A stretch of 6,354 nucleotides of DNA, from contig CAWUIM010000113.1 in the NCBI GenBank assembly GCA_963922595.1, positions 1 to 6,354 on the forward strand, read 5' to 3'. Below, one piece after another: positions 1 to 5,771 of this stretch (its first letter is position 1; each line of letters opens with the position of its first letter). Position numbers and translations under genes: made by a program. This stretch comes from JAJFFW01 sp963922595 (GTDB lineage: Bacteria > Pseudomonadota > Alphaproteobacteria > Caulobacterales > Parvularculaceae). The notes beneath the pieces are model-generated. The model made no database searches. It was not told where the DNA came from and saw only the letters and a list, made by a program, of their open reading frames with translations.

Positions 1-104
1 TTGCCGCCGCCATTATTGCGGGGCGGTTGTCCCCAGGGCCCGCGCGTGGGTCCGCGCCCGCCGTTGGAGCCGTTGCCGTTTCCGGAATTATCTGACCAGG
101 GCAT
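1..104 (-). CDS. hflK: HflK, membrane protease-modulator subunit, N-terminal fragment
   Basis: Only the first 34 codons lie in the window; the gene runs off the left edge. The ATG is at 104-102. The peptide begins MPWSDNSGNGNG and continues with a Gly/Asn/Arg/Pro-rich stretch containing GPWGQPPR, which is the characteristic low-complexity cytoplasmic N-terminus of HflK (an MPWS start followed by Gly-rich and GPWGQ segments). HflK is an SPFH/prohibitin-family membrane protein that pairs with HflC and surrounds the FtsH protease, modulating its access to membrane substrates. A Shine-Dalgarno AAGGA (complement of 110-114) sits 5 bases upstream of the start. Transcription diverges from mrp, an arrangement familiar in alphaproteobacteria where hflC usually follows hflK. 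The SPFH domain is outside the window, so the call rests on the N-terminus and the neighbour. Confidence 0.8.
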   Translation of the reverse strand, partial: MPWSDNSGNGNGSNGGRGPTRGPWGQPPRNNGGG

Positions 105-152
105 TGAAATCCTTTTTTTCTTCAGCGCCTGAAAAGCTGGCGCCGCCTTGCG

Positions 153-168
153 TGACGTATATATGTCA
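153..168. promoter_or_regulatory. 16-bp near-palindrome in the hflK/mrp divergent gap
   Basis: TGACGTATATATGTCA reads as an inverted repeat: TGAC/GTCA arms around a TATATA centre, with one mismatched pair (14 of 16 positions symmetric). It covers the proposed hflK -10 element and lies about 35 bases before the mrp start, so a regulator bound here could affect both divergent genes. I cannot match it to a named regulator's site, and AT-rich promoter elements often look partly palindromic. Confidence 0.3.
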
Positions 169-187
169 ATGGATTCTCCTGGTGCAA
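158..187 (-). promoter_or_regulatory. Candidate sigma-70-type promoter for hflK
   Basis: On the minus strand a TTGCAC -35-like hexamer (complement of 182-187) and a TATATA -10-like hexamer (complement of 158-163) are separated by 18 bases. Shifting the -10 by one base gives 17. Transcription would begin near position 150, leaving a leader of roughly 45 bases before the hflK start at 104. This is the most promoter-like arrangement in the 99-base divergent gap. I see no equally good rightward match for mrp. Inference from consensus similarity only. Confidence 0.4.
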
Positions 188-203
188 TGATAAGCAACGG
201 TAA

Positions 204-1307
204 ATGGCCGACGATTCTCTTTTGATGCGCGTCCGAGCGGCGCTCCAGTCGATCGACGATCCGCAAAGCGGGCGCAATGTCATCGCCTCGGGTGCGATTT
301 CAGGGCTGAGCGCCGATGCGAGCGGCGCTGTGCGGTTCGCGCTGGAAACTGGGGCGCTGGATGAAAAAGCGGCGCTAACGCTTTTGGAGGCGGCGAAAAA
401 GGCGGTCCGGGCCGTCGGCGGCGTCGCCGAGGTCTCAGCTGTGGCGACACGCCACACGGCAGGCGCCCGCCCTCCTTCCGGACCTGGGCCCGCCTCCGCC
501 CACGACAACCCGATGGGCCTCGCTGGCAAAGAAGCGCGGCCGGCGACTGAGGATATCTTGCCGGGCGTAAAGAACGTGATCGCCGTCGCGTCGGGCAAAG
601 GCGGCGTCGGCAAATCGACCCTCGCGGCCAATCTCGCCGTCGCTTTCGCGCAGGCCGGGCTGCGGACCGGATTGATGGACGCCGACATTTACGGCCCCTC
701 CGCGCCGACGCTGTTCGGCCTCTCAGAGAAACCCCAGATGCGCGACGGGCTGATCGTCCCGATCGAGGCGCATGGGGTCGCGGTCATGTCGATCGGCCTT
801 CTCGTCAACGCCGACCAGGCGCTCGCCTGGCGCGGGCCCATGGTGATGGGCGCGGTGCGCCAGCTCATGAACGATGTGGCGTGGGGCGCGCTCGACGTCC
901 TCGTCATCGACACGCCGCCCGGCACCGGCGACGTCCACCTGTCGCTCGCCCAGACCAAACGCCTCACCGGCGCCGTCATCGTCTCTACGCCGCAGGAAAT
1001 GGCGCTCGCCGACGTGCGCCGCGGTGTTGAATTGTTCCGTAAGGTGAATGTTCCGATCCTCGGCGTGATCGAAAATATGGCCTGGCTCGACCAGCCCGGC
1101 GGCGAACGGCTCCACCTCTTCGGCGAAGGCGGCGCGCAAGAAGCCGCCCGCGCGCTCGACGCCCCCTTCCTCGGCGCCCTGCCCCTTTACCCGGACCTCC
1201 GCCAAGCCAGCGACGCCGGCGCGCCGGTCACAGCAACAAAAGAAGGCCCCGCCGCCGAGGCGATTACTGCGCTTGCACAGAAGGTTGTAGAGCGTATGGC
1301 GAGGTAA
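204..1307 (+). CDS. mrp: Mrp/ApbC (NBP35-type) P-loop ATPase, cysteine-free variant
   Basis: A 367-residue protein of the usual Mrp length and layout. Residues 1-85 resemble the MIP18/DUF59-like N-terminal domain; about 86-118 is a Pro/Gly/Ala-rich linker; about 120-367 is the SIMIBI P-loop ATPase domain. Visible motifs are the deviant Walker A GKGGVGKST (131-139) with its signature lysine, DADIYGPS (159-166), WRGPM (209-213), DTPPGTGD (236-243) and STPQ (261-264). Family members act in the cytoplasm as carriers or scaffolds that deliver iron-sulfur clusters to apoproteins. Here the segment after IENM (289-292), where classical members have CxxC, reads AWLDQPGGERLHLFGEGG, and the whole protein has no cysteine. 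ATG 204 is the first possible start because an in-frame TAA immediately precedes it; the ribosome site is weak. The family call is secure, but cluster binding by this copy is doubtful. Confidence 0.93.
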   Translation: MADDSLLMRVRAALQSIDDPQSGRNVIASGAISGLSADASGAVRFALETGALDEKAALTLLEAAKKAVRAVGGVAEVSAVATRHTAGARPPSGPGPASAHDNPMGLAGKEARPATEDILPGVKNVIAVASGKGGVGKSTLAANLAVAFAQAGLRTGLMDADIYGPSAPTLFGLSEKPQMRDGLIVPIEAHGVAVMSIGLLVNADQALAWRGPMVMGAVRQLMNDVAWGALDVLVIDTPPGTGDVHLSLAQTKRLTGAVIVSTPQEMALADVRRGVELFRKVNVPILGVIENMAWLDQPGGERLHLFGEGGAQEAARALDAPFLGALPLYPDLRQASDAGAPVTATKEGPAAEAITALAQKVVERMAR

Positions 1308-1446
1308 ATTTTTTGCACGACACTTCTTGAAAGCACAAGTCGTCTGACCGGCACAAAAGGTTCGTTTTCAACACTGCATTCGGAAATTCTGCAACGTGTC
1401 CATGCGAAATATCTTCAACATAAACCAATACTTCATGCGCCTGCAT
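1264..1446 (-). CDS. Possible small ORF downstream of the protease gene
   Basis: A 60-codon ORF whose ATG directly follows the protease stop codon (TGA then ATG, no spacer), so it could be read as a last cistron by translational coupling. The product starts MQAHEVLVYVEDISHGH and has three cysteines, no signal peptide and no membrane segment; I recognise no family. Its 3' 44 bases overlap the 3' end of mrp on the opposite strand, so its C-terminus is an antisense reading of a conserved gene. There is no convincing Shine-Dalgarno. It may be a chance ORF in the convergent gap; it is listed because its position is suggestive and nothing else explains 1308-1446, where I see no clear hairpin-plus-T terminator for either converging gene. 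Confidence 0.25.
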   Translation of the reverse strand: MQAHEVLVYVEDISHGHVAEFPNAVLKTNLLCRSDDLCFQEVSCKKFTSPYALQPSVQAQ

Positions 1447-3081
1447 TCACCGTATAAACTCGGCACACGGATTTGATTTTGAAACACGCCTAAACGAAAT
1501 CGCGTTCGTTTCTATGAATTCGCCGTCCGGCCGCGGCTTGCTCGAAAATGTTTCAAACGCCGCTAATGTCGCATCGCCAACAGTGCGATAGGTGCAAAAG
1601 CCCATTTCGTCACCCGCGATGAAGGAAGAATCGAATGCGCGCAGTTCCTGATCGAACATGCCGCTTAGCCGGAAACTCTCTTTAATTTCGCCGCGTTTAC
1701 GCCACGACCCGCCGGCATTTCGCACATAAACAACAAGCCTTCCGTCATTTACCGGTTCGTCAAGACCCATCCGCGACCCAATCGGACGCGCCATGAGAAT
1801 AACCTCGCCCGATCGTTTTCGGATCATCGTCGCAACATGCATTATCGGAAACGGCATCGCCGACTTATCGATTGGTCCGTATGCGGCTTTGGGCGAGCCC
1901 GTGATTGTCGTCTCGGTTTTGCAGAAATTAGGATCTTCGGTGATCACTTCAGGGAACAAGCCTGGTGTTCCTCTTGGCGACCAAACATCCATACCGGGCA
2001 TCATTCTTCCAAAACTGCCGCCTTTAACTAAGTCATACTTGCTCGCTATGAACTTGCTGGCGTCATTTGGAAGCGGCGTCATCGTACAAAACGTGAAGCT
2101 TTCGGGAGCCACGGATAACTTCAAAGTATCGGACGACCCCAAAGGTATTTTGCGATCACCGGAGCTGAATTTGGCGACGAGCGATTTTTCCCCGGAAAGC
2201 TCTTCCCGCTTCGAGGGATCCTTGGGATCGATGAAAAAACCGCTCAGAAATGAAAGCTTGTATTCGCCTCGCCCAATGCCAGCAATAGAGTTCAGAGACT
2301 CAATTTGCGAAATCGATAAGATATAGCTGTCAGATTCAAGGTAGTTGCTCTGCGCCACTAGAGCTGGAACTTGTTGAGGCCGCGACAGCTTGATCTTTAT
2401 TTCGCGGTTTTTGATCGACTTGATCAGATGATCGATCGATATTGCAGTGCCGCGACCATCTCTTTCATCATAATCGGACCCCCACTGAATGATCATACCG
2501 ACGATATGACCGTTACTATCGATTAATCCGCCACCGGAGCTACCTGGAACGGCGCCCGGTCCATCAAAGTCGATGTCCCAATATTCCTTCGATTCTAACG
2601 CTTTCAGCCCTGTCTTCTCGCTCCACTTCTTTTCGCATCGTGGATAGCCAATCGACCGGAGCGCACTCCCGTTCACAGGTTCCGCGCCTGCAAGTTCAAA
2701 ATCAGCATCAGAAAACGTCGCCGCCAACATTGGCGCCTTCACTTCAAGCAACACCCAGTCAAATGAATCGCCGCCTGCATGTCCGTCAAAGCCTTGAACG
2801 CGTTGCGCCTGAATCCACGTTGGAAAGCCGTTGAACATAACTTCCACGTCATGCTCTTCGCCGTAGACGTCGCCGCCAACATAAAGATTATGAAGCGCGC
2901 TTAGGACGAAGATCGAATGCGCATTCGTTGACGCAACGATACCCGCCGCGCAAACCTTACTGGACGAGTCGTCATTCGGCGCAGACCGAAGCATCACCAC
3001 CAATTTCACTGGATCAGCGGCGAATGAAGATGTGAGCAGGATTTTTCCTACGATGATTAACAACGCAGTTGAACGAAGCAT
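1447..3081 (-). CDS. Exported trypsin-like (S1-type) serine protease with unassigned C-terminal region
   Basis: A 544-residue protein. Residues 1-22 form a Sec-type signal peptide (MLRSTALLIIVGKILL, then SSFA-A before Asp23), so it should act in the periplasm or outside. Residues about 25-230 are a chymotrypsin-fold protease domain with a complete triad: His64 in SALHNLY, Asp109 in FDWVLLEV, and Ser182 in GSSGGG, followed by the expected hydrophobic strand HIVGMIIQWG. His-Asp spacing is 45, as in chymotrypsin numbering. Residues about 240-544 match nothing I recognise; they are mixed alpha/beta in character with cysteines at 332, 387, 496 and 539. I chose ATG 3081 over an in-frame ATG at 3171 because it begins a clean signal peptide, has GGGGG four bases upstream, and lies one base after the preceding gene's stop. 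The 3171 start would overlap that gene by 89 bases and bury the signal peptide. It is probably translated by coupling as the third gene of the unit. The substrate is unknown. Confidence 0.85.
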   Translation of the reverse strand: MLRSTALLIIVGKILLTSSFAADPVKLVVMLRSAPNDDSSSKVCAAGIVASTNAHSIFVLSALHNLYVGGDVYGEEHDVEVMFNGFPTWIQAQRVQGFDGHAGGDSFDWVLLEVKAPMLAATFSDADFELAGAEPVNGSALRSIGYPRCEKKWSEKTGLKALESKEYWDIDFDGPGAVPGSSGGGLIDSNGHIVGMIIQWGSDYDERDGRGTAISIDHLIKSIKNREIKIKLSRPQQVPALVAQSNYLESDSYILSISQIESLNSIAGIGRGEYKLSFLSGFFIDPKDPSKREELSGEKSLVAKFSSGDRKIPLGSSDTLKLSVAPESFTFCTMTPLPNDASKFIASKYDLVKGGSFGRMMPGMDVWSPRGTPGLFPEVITEDPNFCKTETTITGSPKAAYGPIDKSAMPFPIMHVATMIRKRSGEVILMARPIGSRMGLDEPVNDGRLVVYVRNAGGSWRKRGEIKESFRLSGMFDQELRAFDSSFIAGDEMGFCTYRTVGDATLAAFETFSSKPRPDGEFIETNAISFRRVSKSNPCAEFIR

Positions 3082-3082
3082 T

Positions 3083-4027
3083 TTACCCCCGATTACGGAC
3101 CAGTTGCGTGAATTCAAGAGACACAAATAAGGAAAGGGCGAGCCCAAGAATACCGAAAACAGGGCGTTCACTTAGCAGCCTTAAATAGGTGGGCTTCAAG
3201 TTTTCTTTTTTCCGGCCGGTGGTTTTCTGGATAGATGAGGCCTCTCCCTGAATGAATAGCGAAAACTTTTCTCCAGTGTGAACGACCTCTCTCAATATGC
3301 CGTTTTTTATTTTGCCCAGTGTCAAAATATCAGTAGGACCAATGGCCGGTTCTACGGCGCCGCGCCCCTCGAGCCAAAGACGCCCCTGGTCAATTGCCCC
3401 GAGGCGAAACTGCCCCATTCCATCAACGTAGGCGACATTTTCAAATGACGCGCTCGCGATGGCGGCGAACGCCGTCAATTCTGTTCCTCCGGCTAATCCA
3501 GAAACCGAGAATTCGCATTCGGTCGATGCATCAAGCTGAAAATTCGCATGTAGGGCGCTGTTGCGAATCGGGCGCCCAGCGTCATCCTCCATGCCCTCGG
3601 AATTTCTAAAAGAAACGGAGATCGGGTCAGGCGCGTTTTTCGCAATTATTCTTAGTCCGCCCTTTTGAGCGTTAAGCCAGACTCTCGTGTATTTTGGGAT
3701 CAAAATTCGTGTTATTGTGATTTTGGATTCTGAGGTTACGAATAAACCACTATCCACATTCTCGAATCCATCGCTGGAAATTACGTCGCAGCGTGAGCTG
3801 AATCCAAACTCAGACACGCCAAGGCTTGAAAATTCGAGGGCGCCGGCTAATTCAAATTCGATATCGCGGGTATGCGCGAGAAGATTGAATTCGGGACTAA
3901 GTGCGCGTGTCACTGCAAGCGGCATAGCTAATATCGGCAACAGCAATATCATTGTGAGCATGGGAAGGCGAACCCAGGATAAGCTCTTGTCTATGACGCG
4001 CCACCACGCCGAAACGAACGCCTTCAT
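3083..4027 (-). CDS. Membrane-anchored periplasmic protein of unknown family
   Basis: A 314-residue protein I do not recognise. It has a short basic/aromatic N-terminus, a strong hydrophobic segment at about 22-42 (LPMLTMILLLPILAMPLAV), a soluble region of about 240 residues, a second hydrophobic segment at about 288-308 (RPVFGILGLALSLFVSLEF), and a short Arg-containing tail. The likely topology is both ends inside and the central region in the periplasm, although the first segment could be a cleaved signal. The central region looks beta-rich, with cysteines at 80 and 171 that could form a disulfide. Its ATG overlaps the stop of the upstream gene as ATGA, and its TAA ends one base before the protease start, so all three genes are probably translated together. 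A role as tether, receptor or inhibitor for the protease is inference from position only. Confidence 0.75.
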   Translation of the reverse strand: MKAFVSAWWRVIDKSLSWVRLPMLTMILLLPILAMPLAVTRALSPEFNLLAHTRDIEFELAGALEFSSLGVSEFGFSSRCDVISSDGFENVDSGLFVTSESKITITRILIPKYTRVWLNAQKGGLRIIAKNAPDPISVSFRNSEGMEDDAGRPIRNSALHANFQLDASTECEFSVSGLAGGTELTAFAAIASASFENVAYVDGMGQFRLGAIDQGRLWLEGRGAVEPAIGPTDILTLGKIKNGILREVVHTGEKFSLFIQGEASSIQKTTGRKKENLKPTYLRLLSERPVFGILGLALSLFVSLEFTQLVRNRG

Positions 4028-4803
4028 GGCACATAGATCTCAAACCGCCGGCTATCTGCGGTGTCGTTGGCGGCGGATGCAGTAACCGATAACTCCCATC
4101 GCCCGCTTTCAAGCTCGCCCGGTCTTATGGAAATTGGCTGCCCACCATAGTATTTTCTTCGAGATTTTCGTTCAACCGGTTTCGCATTTGGATTATCAAG
4201 CGGCGTAAGAGTCCAATTGAGAAAAGAGAACGTCGCCTCCGACCACAACAGGATTTCTATTTTTTCCAAGCCTGACCTTGACGCCCCGAAGATATTCGCC
4301 GGGGAATAGACCGCAGATTGCGAACAGCGGTCGGTGCAAAGAACACCGGCCAACTCATCAATTTCAATTCTTTTGAAAACCCCGTTTAAAATCGCCGACG
4401 GCCAGGCAAATTCCTGTCCGCCCCCGACATCCACAACGTCCATGGCATAGGGGTTTTTTGAGCGCGTGGTCACCACCATCAATGACAGCGGATCCTCCGA
4501 ATTTAGTCTGCTCACGCCCAGTCTTATCTCATCAAGTTCGTCAAGGGTTTCATTCTTGACGGCGGAATCAGTTCTGTACCCAATCAGATGGAGTTCGGCC
4601 GTGACATTGTTCTTGATCTCAAACTTTCCCTCGCACCGGTTATCTCGAGGCTGGTAGCTCGTACGAGACTTCTTATGGATGAATACAGAACGCAACGGAC
4701 ACTCGTCCAAACGATCGTTCGCCCCAGCAAGTGCAACACTAGGCGAAAAACCGATCACCAGAAAAAAGGCAGCCAATGACCACCAGAGAATACTGATTTT
4801 CAA
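4024..4803 (-). CDS. Secreted four-cysteine protein of unknown family, first gene of the protease unit
   Basis: A 259-residue protein I do not recognise. Residues 1-26 are a typical signal peptide (hydrophobic core SLAAFFLVIGFS, cleavage probably after ALA at 26 or AGA at 28). The mature part looks beta-rich and has exactly four cysteines (35, 57, 156 and 160), consistent with two periplasmic disulfides, the last pair being CTDRC. Translation starts at TTG 4803-4801: there is an in-frame TAA just upstream, the first internal Met is residue 109, and a strong Shine-Dalgarno GGAGGGG (complement of 4808-4814) is correctly spaced. The last four bases overlap the next gene. No membrane segment or lipobox is visible. 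The function is unknown; the context suggests it works with the protease and the anchored protein. Confidence 0.78.
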   Translation of the reverse strand: MKISILWWSLAAFFLVIGFSPSVALAGANDRLDECPLRSVFIHKKSRTSYQPRDNRCEGKFEIKNNVTAELHLIGYRTDSAVKNETLDELDEIRLGVSRLNSEDPLSLMVVTTRSKNPYAMDVVDVGGGQEFAWPSAILNGVFKRIEIDELAGVLCTDRCSQSAVYSPANIFGASRSGLEKIEILLWSEATFSFLNWTLTPLDNPNAKPVERKSRRKYYGGQPISIRPGELESGRWELSVTASAANDTADSRRFEIYVP

Positions 4804-4807
4804 TGGT

Positions 4808-4814
4808 CCCCTCC
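4808..4814 (-). promoter_or_regulatory. Strong ribosome binding site deciding a TTG start
   Basis: GGAGGGG on the minus strand ends 4 bases before TTG 4803; its GGAGG core lies 6 bases away. With the upstream in-frame stop and the intact signal peptide that follows, it fixes the start of the first gene of the three-gene unit at a non-ATG codon. Confidence 0.7.
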
Positions 4815-4847
4815 GAAATTACCTAACAGATGCTAGCGTGTTTTCTC

Positions 4848-4858
4848 TTTACCGTAAA
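4848..4858. promoter_or_regulatory. TTTAC/GTAAA palindrome, proximal copy
   Basis: TTTACCGTAAA is an 11-base palindrome with 5-base arms and a single central base, about 45 bases upstream of the TTG start at 4803. The same half-sites occur in opposite order (GTAAA-A-TTTAC) at 4919-4929. Paired elements of this kind can be binding sites for a dimeric regulator. AT-rich pentamers also recur by chance. Confidence 0.25.
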
Positions 4859-4871
4859 TATTGTGGCAATT

Positions 4872-4898
4872 GGCACATCGTGGATTTCACGATTTGCC
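4872..4898. promoter_or_regulatory. 27-base inverted repeat upstream of the three-gene unit
   Basis: Two 11-base arms (GGCACATCGTG at 4872-4882 and CACGATTTGCC at 4888-4898) surround a 5-base spacer and match at 10 of 11 pairs; the mismatch is C4876/T4894. The centre is about 80 bases before the TTG start. Neither side is followed by a T-run, so an intrinsic terminator is unlikely; an operator or a leader-RNA stem-loop fits better. I could not pick a convincing -35/-10 pair next to it. Confidence 0.45.
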
Positions 4899-4918
4899 GA
4901 ATTCACAATTCACCATAA

Positions 4919-4929
4919 GTAAAATTTAC
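4919..4929. promoter_or_regulatory. GTAAA/TTTAC palindrome, distal copy
   Basis: GTAAAATTTAC has 5-base arms and one central base. It lies 71 bases, centre to centre, from the TTTAC-C-GTAAA element at 4848-4858, so the pair brackets the larger inverted repeat at 4872-4898. Just beyond it, ACCGTT is repeated at 4930-4935 and 4941-4946, an 11-base period. Any regulatory meaning is inferred. Confidence 0.2.
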
Positions 4930-4965
4930 ACCGTTCGGAAACCGTTTTGCTCTGAGAATCAGAAT

Positions 4966-4982
4966 GGCGGGGTGAAACCGCC
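4966..4982 (-). terminator. Weak stem-loop at the end of the DUF6090-like gene
   Basis: On the minus strand GGCGG, a 7-base loop and CCGCC form a 5-bp GC-only stem beginning at the last base of the TAG stop (4984-4982). The following bases (ATTCTGATTCTC) are only moderately T-rich, so termination may be partial. It is the only terminator-like element I see between this gene and the three-gene unit downstream. Confidence 0.3.
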
Positions 4983-5710
4983 TAACGGAACGTCGCCTGC
5001 TCGGCTTCCACTGTCGTCATGAACTCGGCGCTCCATTCCTTGAACCGCTTTAGCCGGAGCACGGTCGATTGATGGAACCCTTCGGTCATGATGAGTTTGC
5101 GGCGAAATTCTGTGTCTTTGCATATCGCCTCCATCGGCTCGCTGAAGACGAATTGCGACGCGAGAGCATCGCCGTCCGGCATCTCAATACCGACGAGCGG
5201 GTGATTGATCGCGTGCCGGTCCCACATGAGCCCGAAATTGATCTTCAACTGCTCGCGTTCGTCGCTGAGGCGGCCGCTATAAACGCTTAGCGCCACGCGG
5301 AAATCCTCCGATAACAGATCAAGGTAACGGTCCTGGCGGGCAAGCTCGCGCAGCGTGTTGTCCACGAATGACGGTATGATGTCGCCAGTGAGATTGCCTA
5401 ACGCCTCACCCAGCGCCTTGGTCGCCTCCGGCGAGCTGTCGCAGGAAAGCAGTGCCGTCACGCCCGCGCGGCGGACATCCGCCGAGTCTTCGATCGCCGC
5501 AAGGCGATCGTCCGCGGCCGCGATATTGGCGTTCACTTCGATATGCAATCGATTAAGCGCGCTTGCGGCCCCCGCCCTGTCAGCGCGCGCCGCGTTCCAG
5601 TTATTGACCTGTAAGGCGGTGAGAACGCCGAAAATGACAAGGGCGAATTCGATGGCGACAACGGCCCAGTCCTGACGCTTAAGGGCGGCGGCGACCCGGC
5701 TGATCAGCAT
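4982..5710 (-). CDS. Single-pass membrane protein resembling the DUF6090 family
   Basis: A 242-residue protein with the pattern I associate with DUF6090-type proteins: a short N-terminus with KRQDW (11-15), one transmembrane segment at about 16-36 (VVAIEFALVIFGVLTALQV), then the signature NNWNAARADR (36-45) and a long, mostly helical domain. The stretch after the membrane segment (about 45-80) has coiled-coil character. The orientation would leave about 200 residues on one side of the inner membrane. No catalytic motif is visible and the family has no assigned function that I know of. The ATG at 5710 has only a weak ribosome site (GGA about 9 bases upstream). It lies 61 bases downstream of the NTF2-like gene and may be co-transcribed with it. 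G+C is high, like mrp and unlike the three genes to its left. Confidence 0.72.
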   Translation of the reverse strand: MLISRVAAALKRQDWAVVAIEFALVIFGVLTALQVNNWNAARADRAGAASALNRLHIEVNANIAAADDRLAAIEDSADVRRAGVTALLSCDSSPEATKALGEALGNLTGDIIPSFVDNTLRELARQDRYLDLLSEDFRVALSVYSGRLSDEREQLKINFGLMWDRHAINHPLVGIEMPDGDALASQFVFSEPMEAICKDTEFRRKLIMTEGFHQSTVLRLKRFKEWSAEFMTTVEAEQATFR

Positions 5711-5771
5711 CGTCTAATCCATTTCGAGCAAGAGCGGATACGCCAGGAAATTACAGGAGAAGAGGCGCGCC

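Noticed and set aside
121..133. TTCAG-CGC-CTGAA inverted repeat just upstream of the hflK ribosome site
   Set aside because: It has five-base arms with a three-base loop only. It could be a minor leader hairpin but is too short to claim.
723..1205. Long open frames on the minus strand across mrp (also 122-688 and 689-979)
   Set aside because: These are shadow frames in high-GC coding DNA: their composition is Arg/Ala-rich, they match no family, and they are fully antisense to a clear Mrp gene.
1317..1356. Possible terminator between the converging mrp and protease genes (ACGAC...GTCGT)
   Set aside because: The arms are short, bulged and separated by a long loop, and no T-run follows on either strand.
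3079..3171. Longer version of the protease starting at the ATG at 3171
   Set aside because: It would add 30 residues, overlap the preceding gene by 89 bases and place the signal peptide inside the protein. The ATG at 3081 has its own GGGGG site and sits one base after the preceding stop.
1447..4803. Reading the three-gene unit as an anti-phage defence system with a trypsin-like effector
   Set aside because: Known trypsin-containing conflict systems are largely cytoplasmic and paired with NTPase or adaptor modules. Here signal peptides and membrane segments point to the envelope, and no ATPase, nuclease or sensor domain is seen in the unit.
1304..4929. The 9-mer GTAAATTTT at 1304-1312 and its inverted copy at 4921-4929, near both ends of the low-GC block, as possible terminal repeats of a mobile element
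   Set aside because: It is short and AT-rich, no transposase or integrase is present, no target duplication is visible, and one copy overlaps the mrp stop codon. Chance is the simpler explanation.
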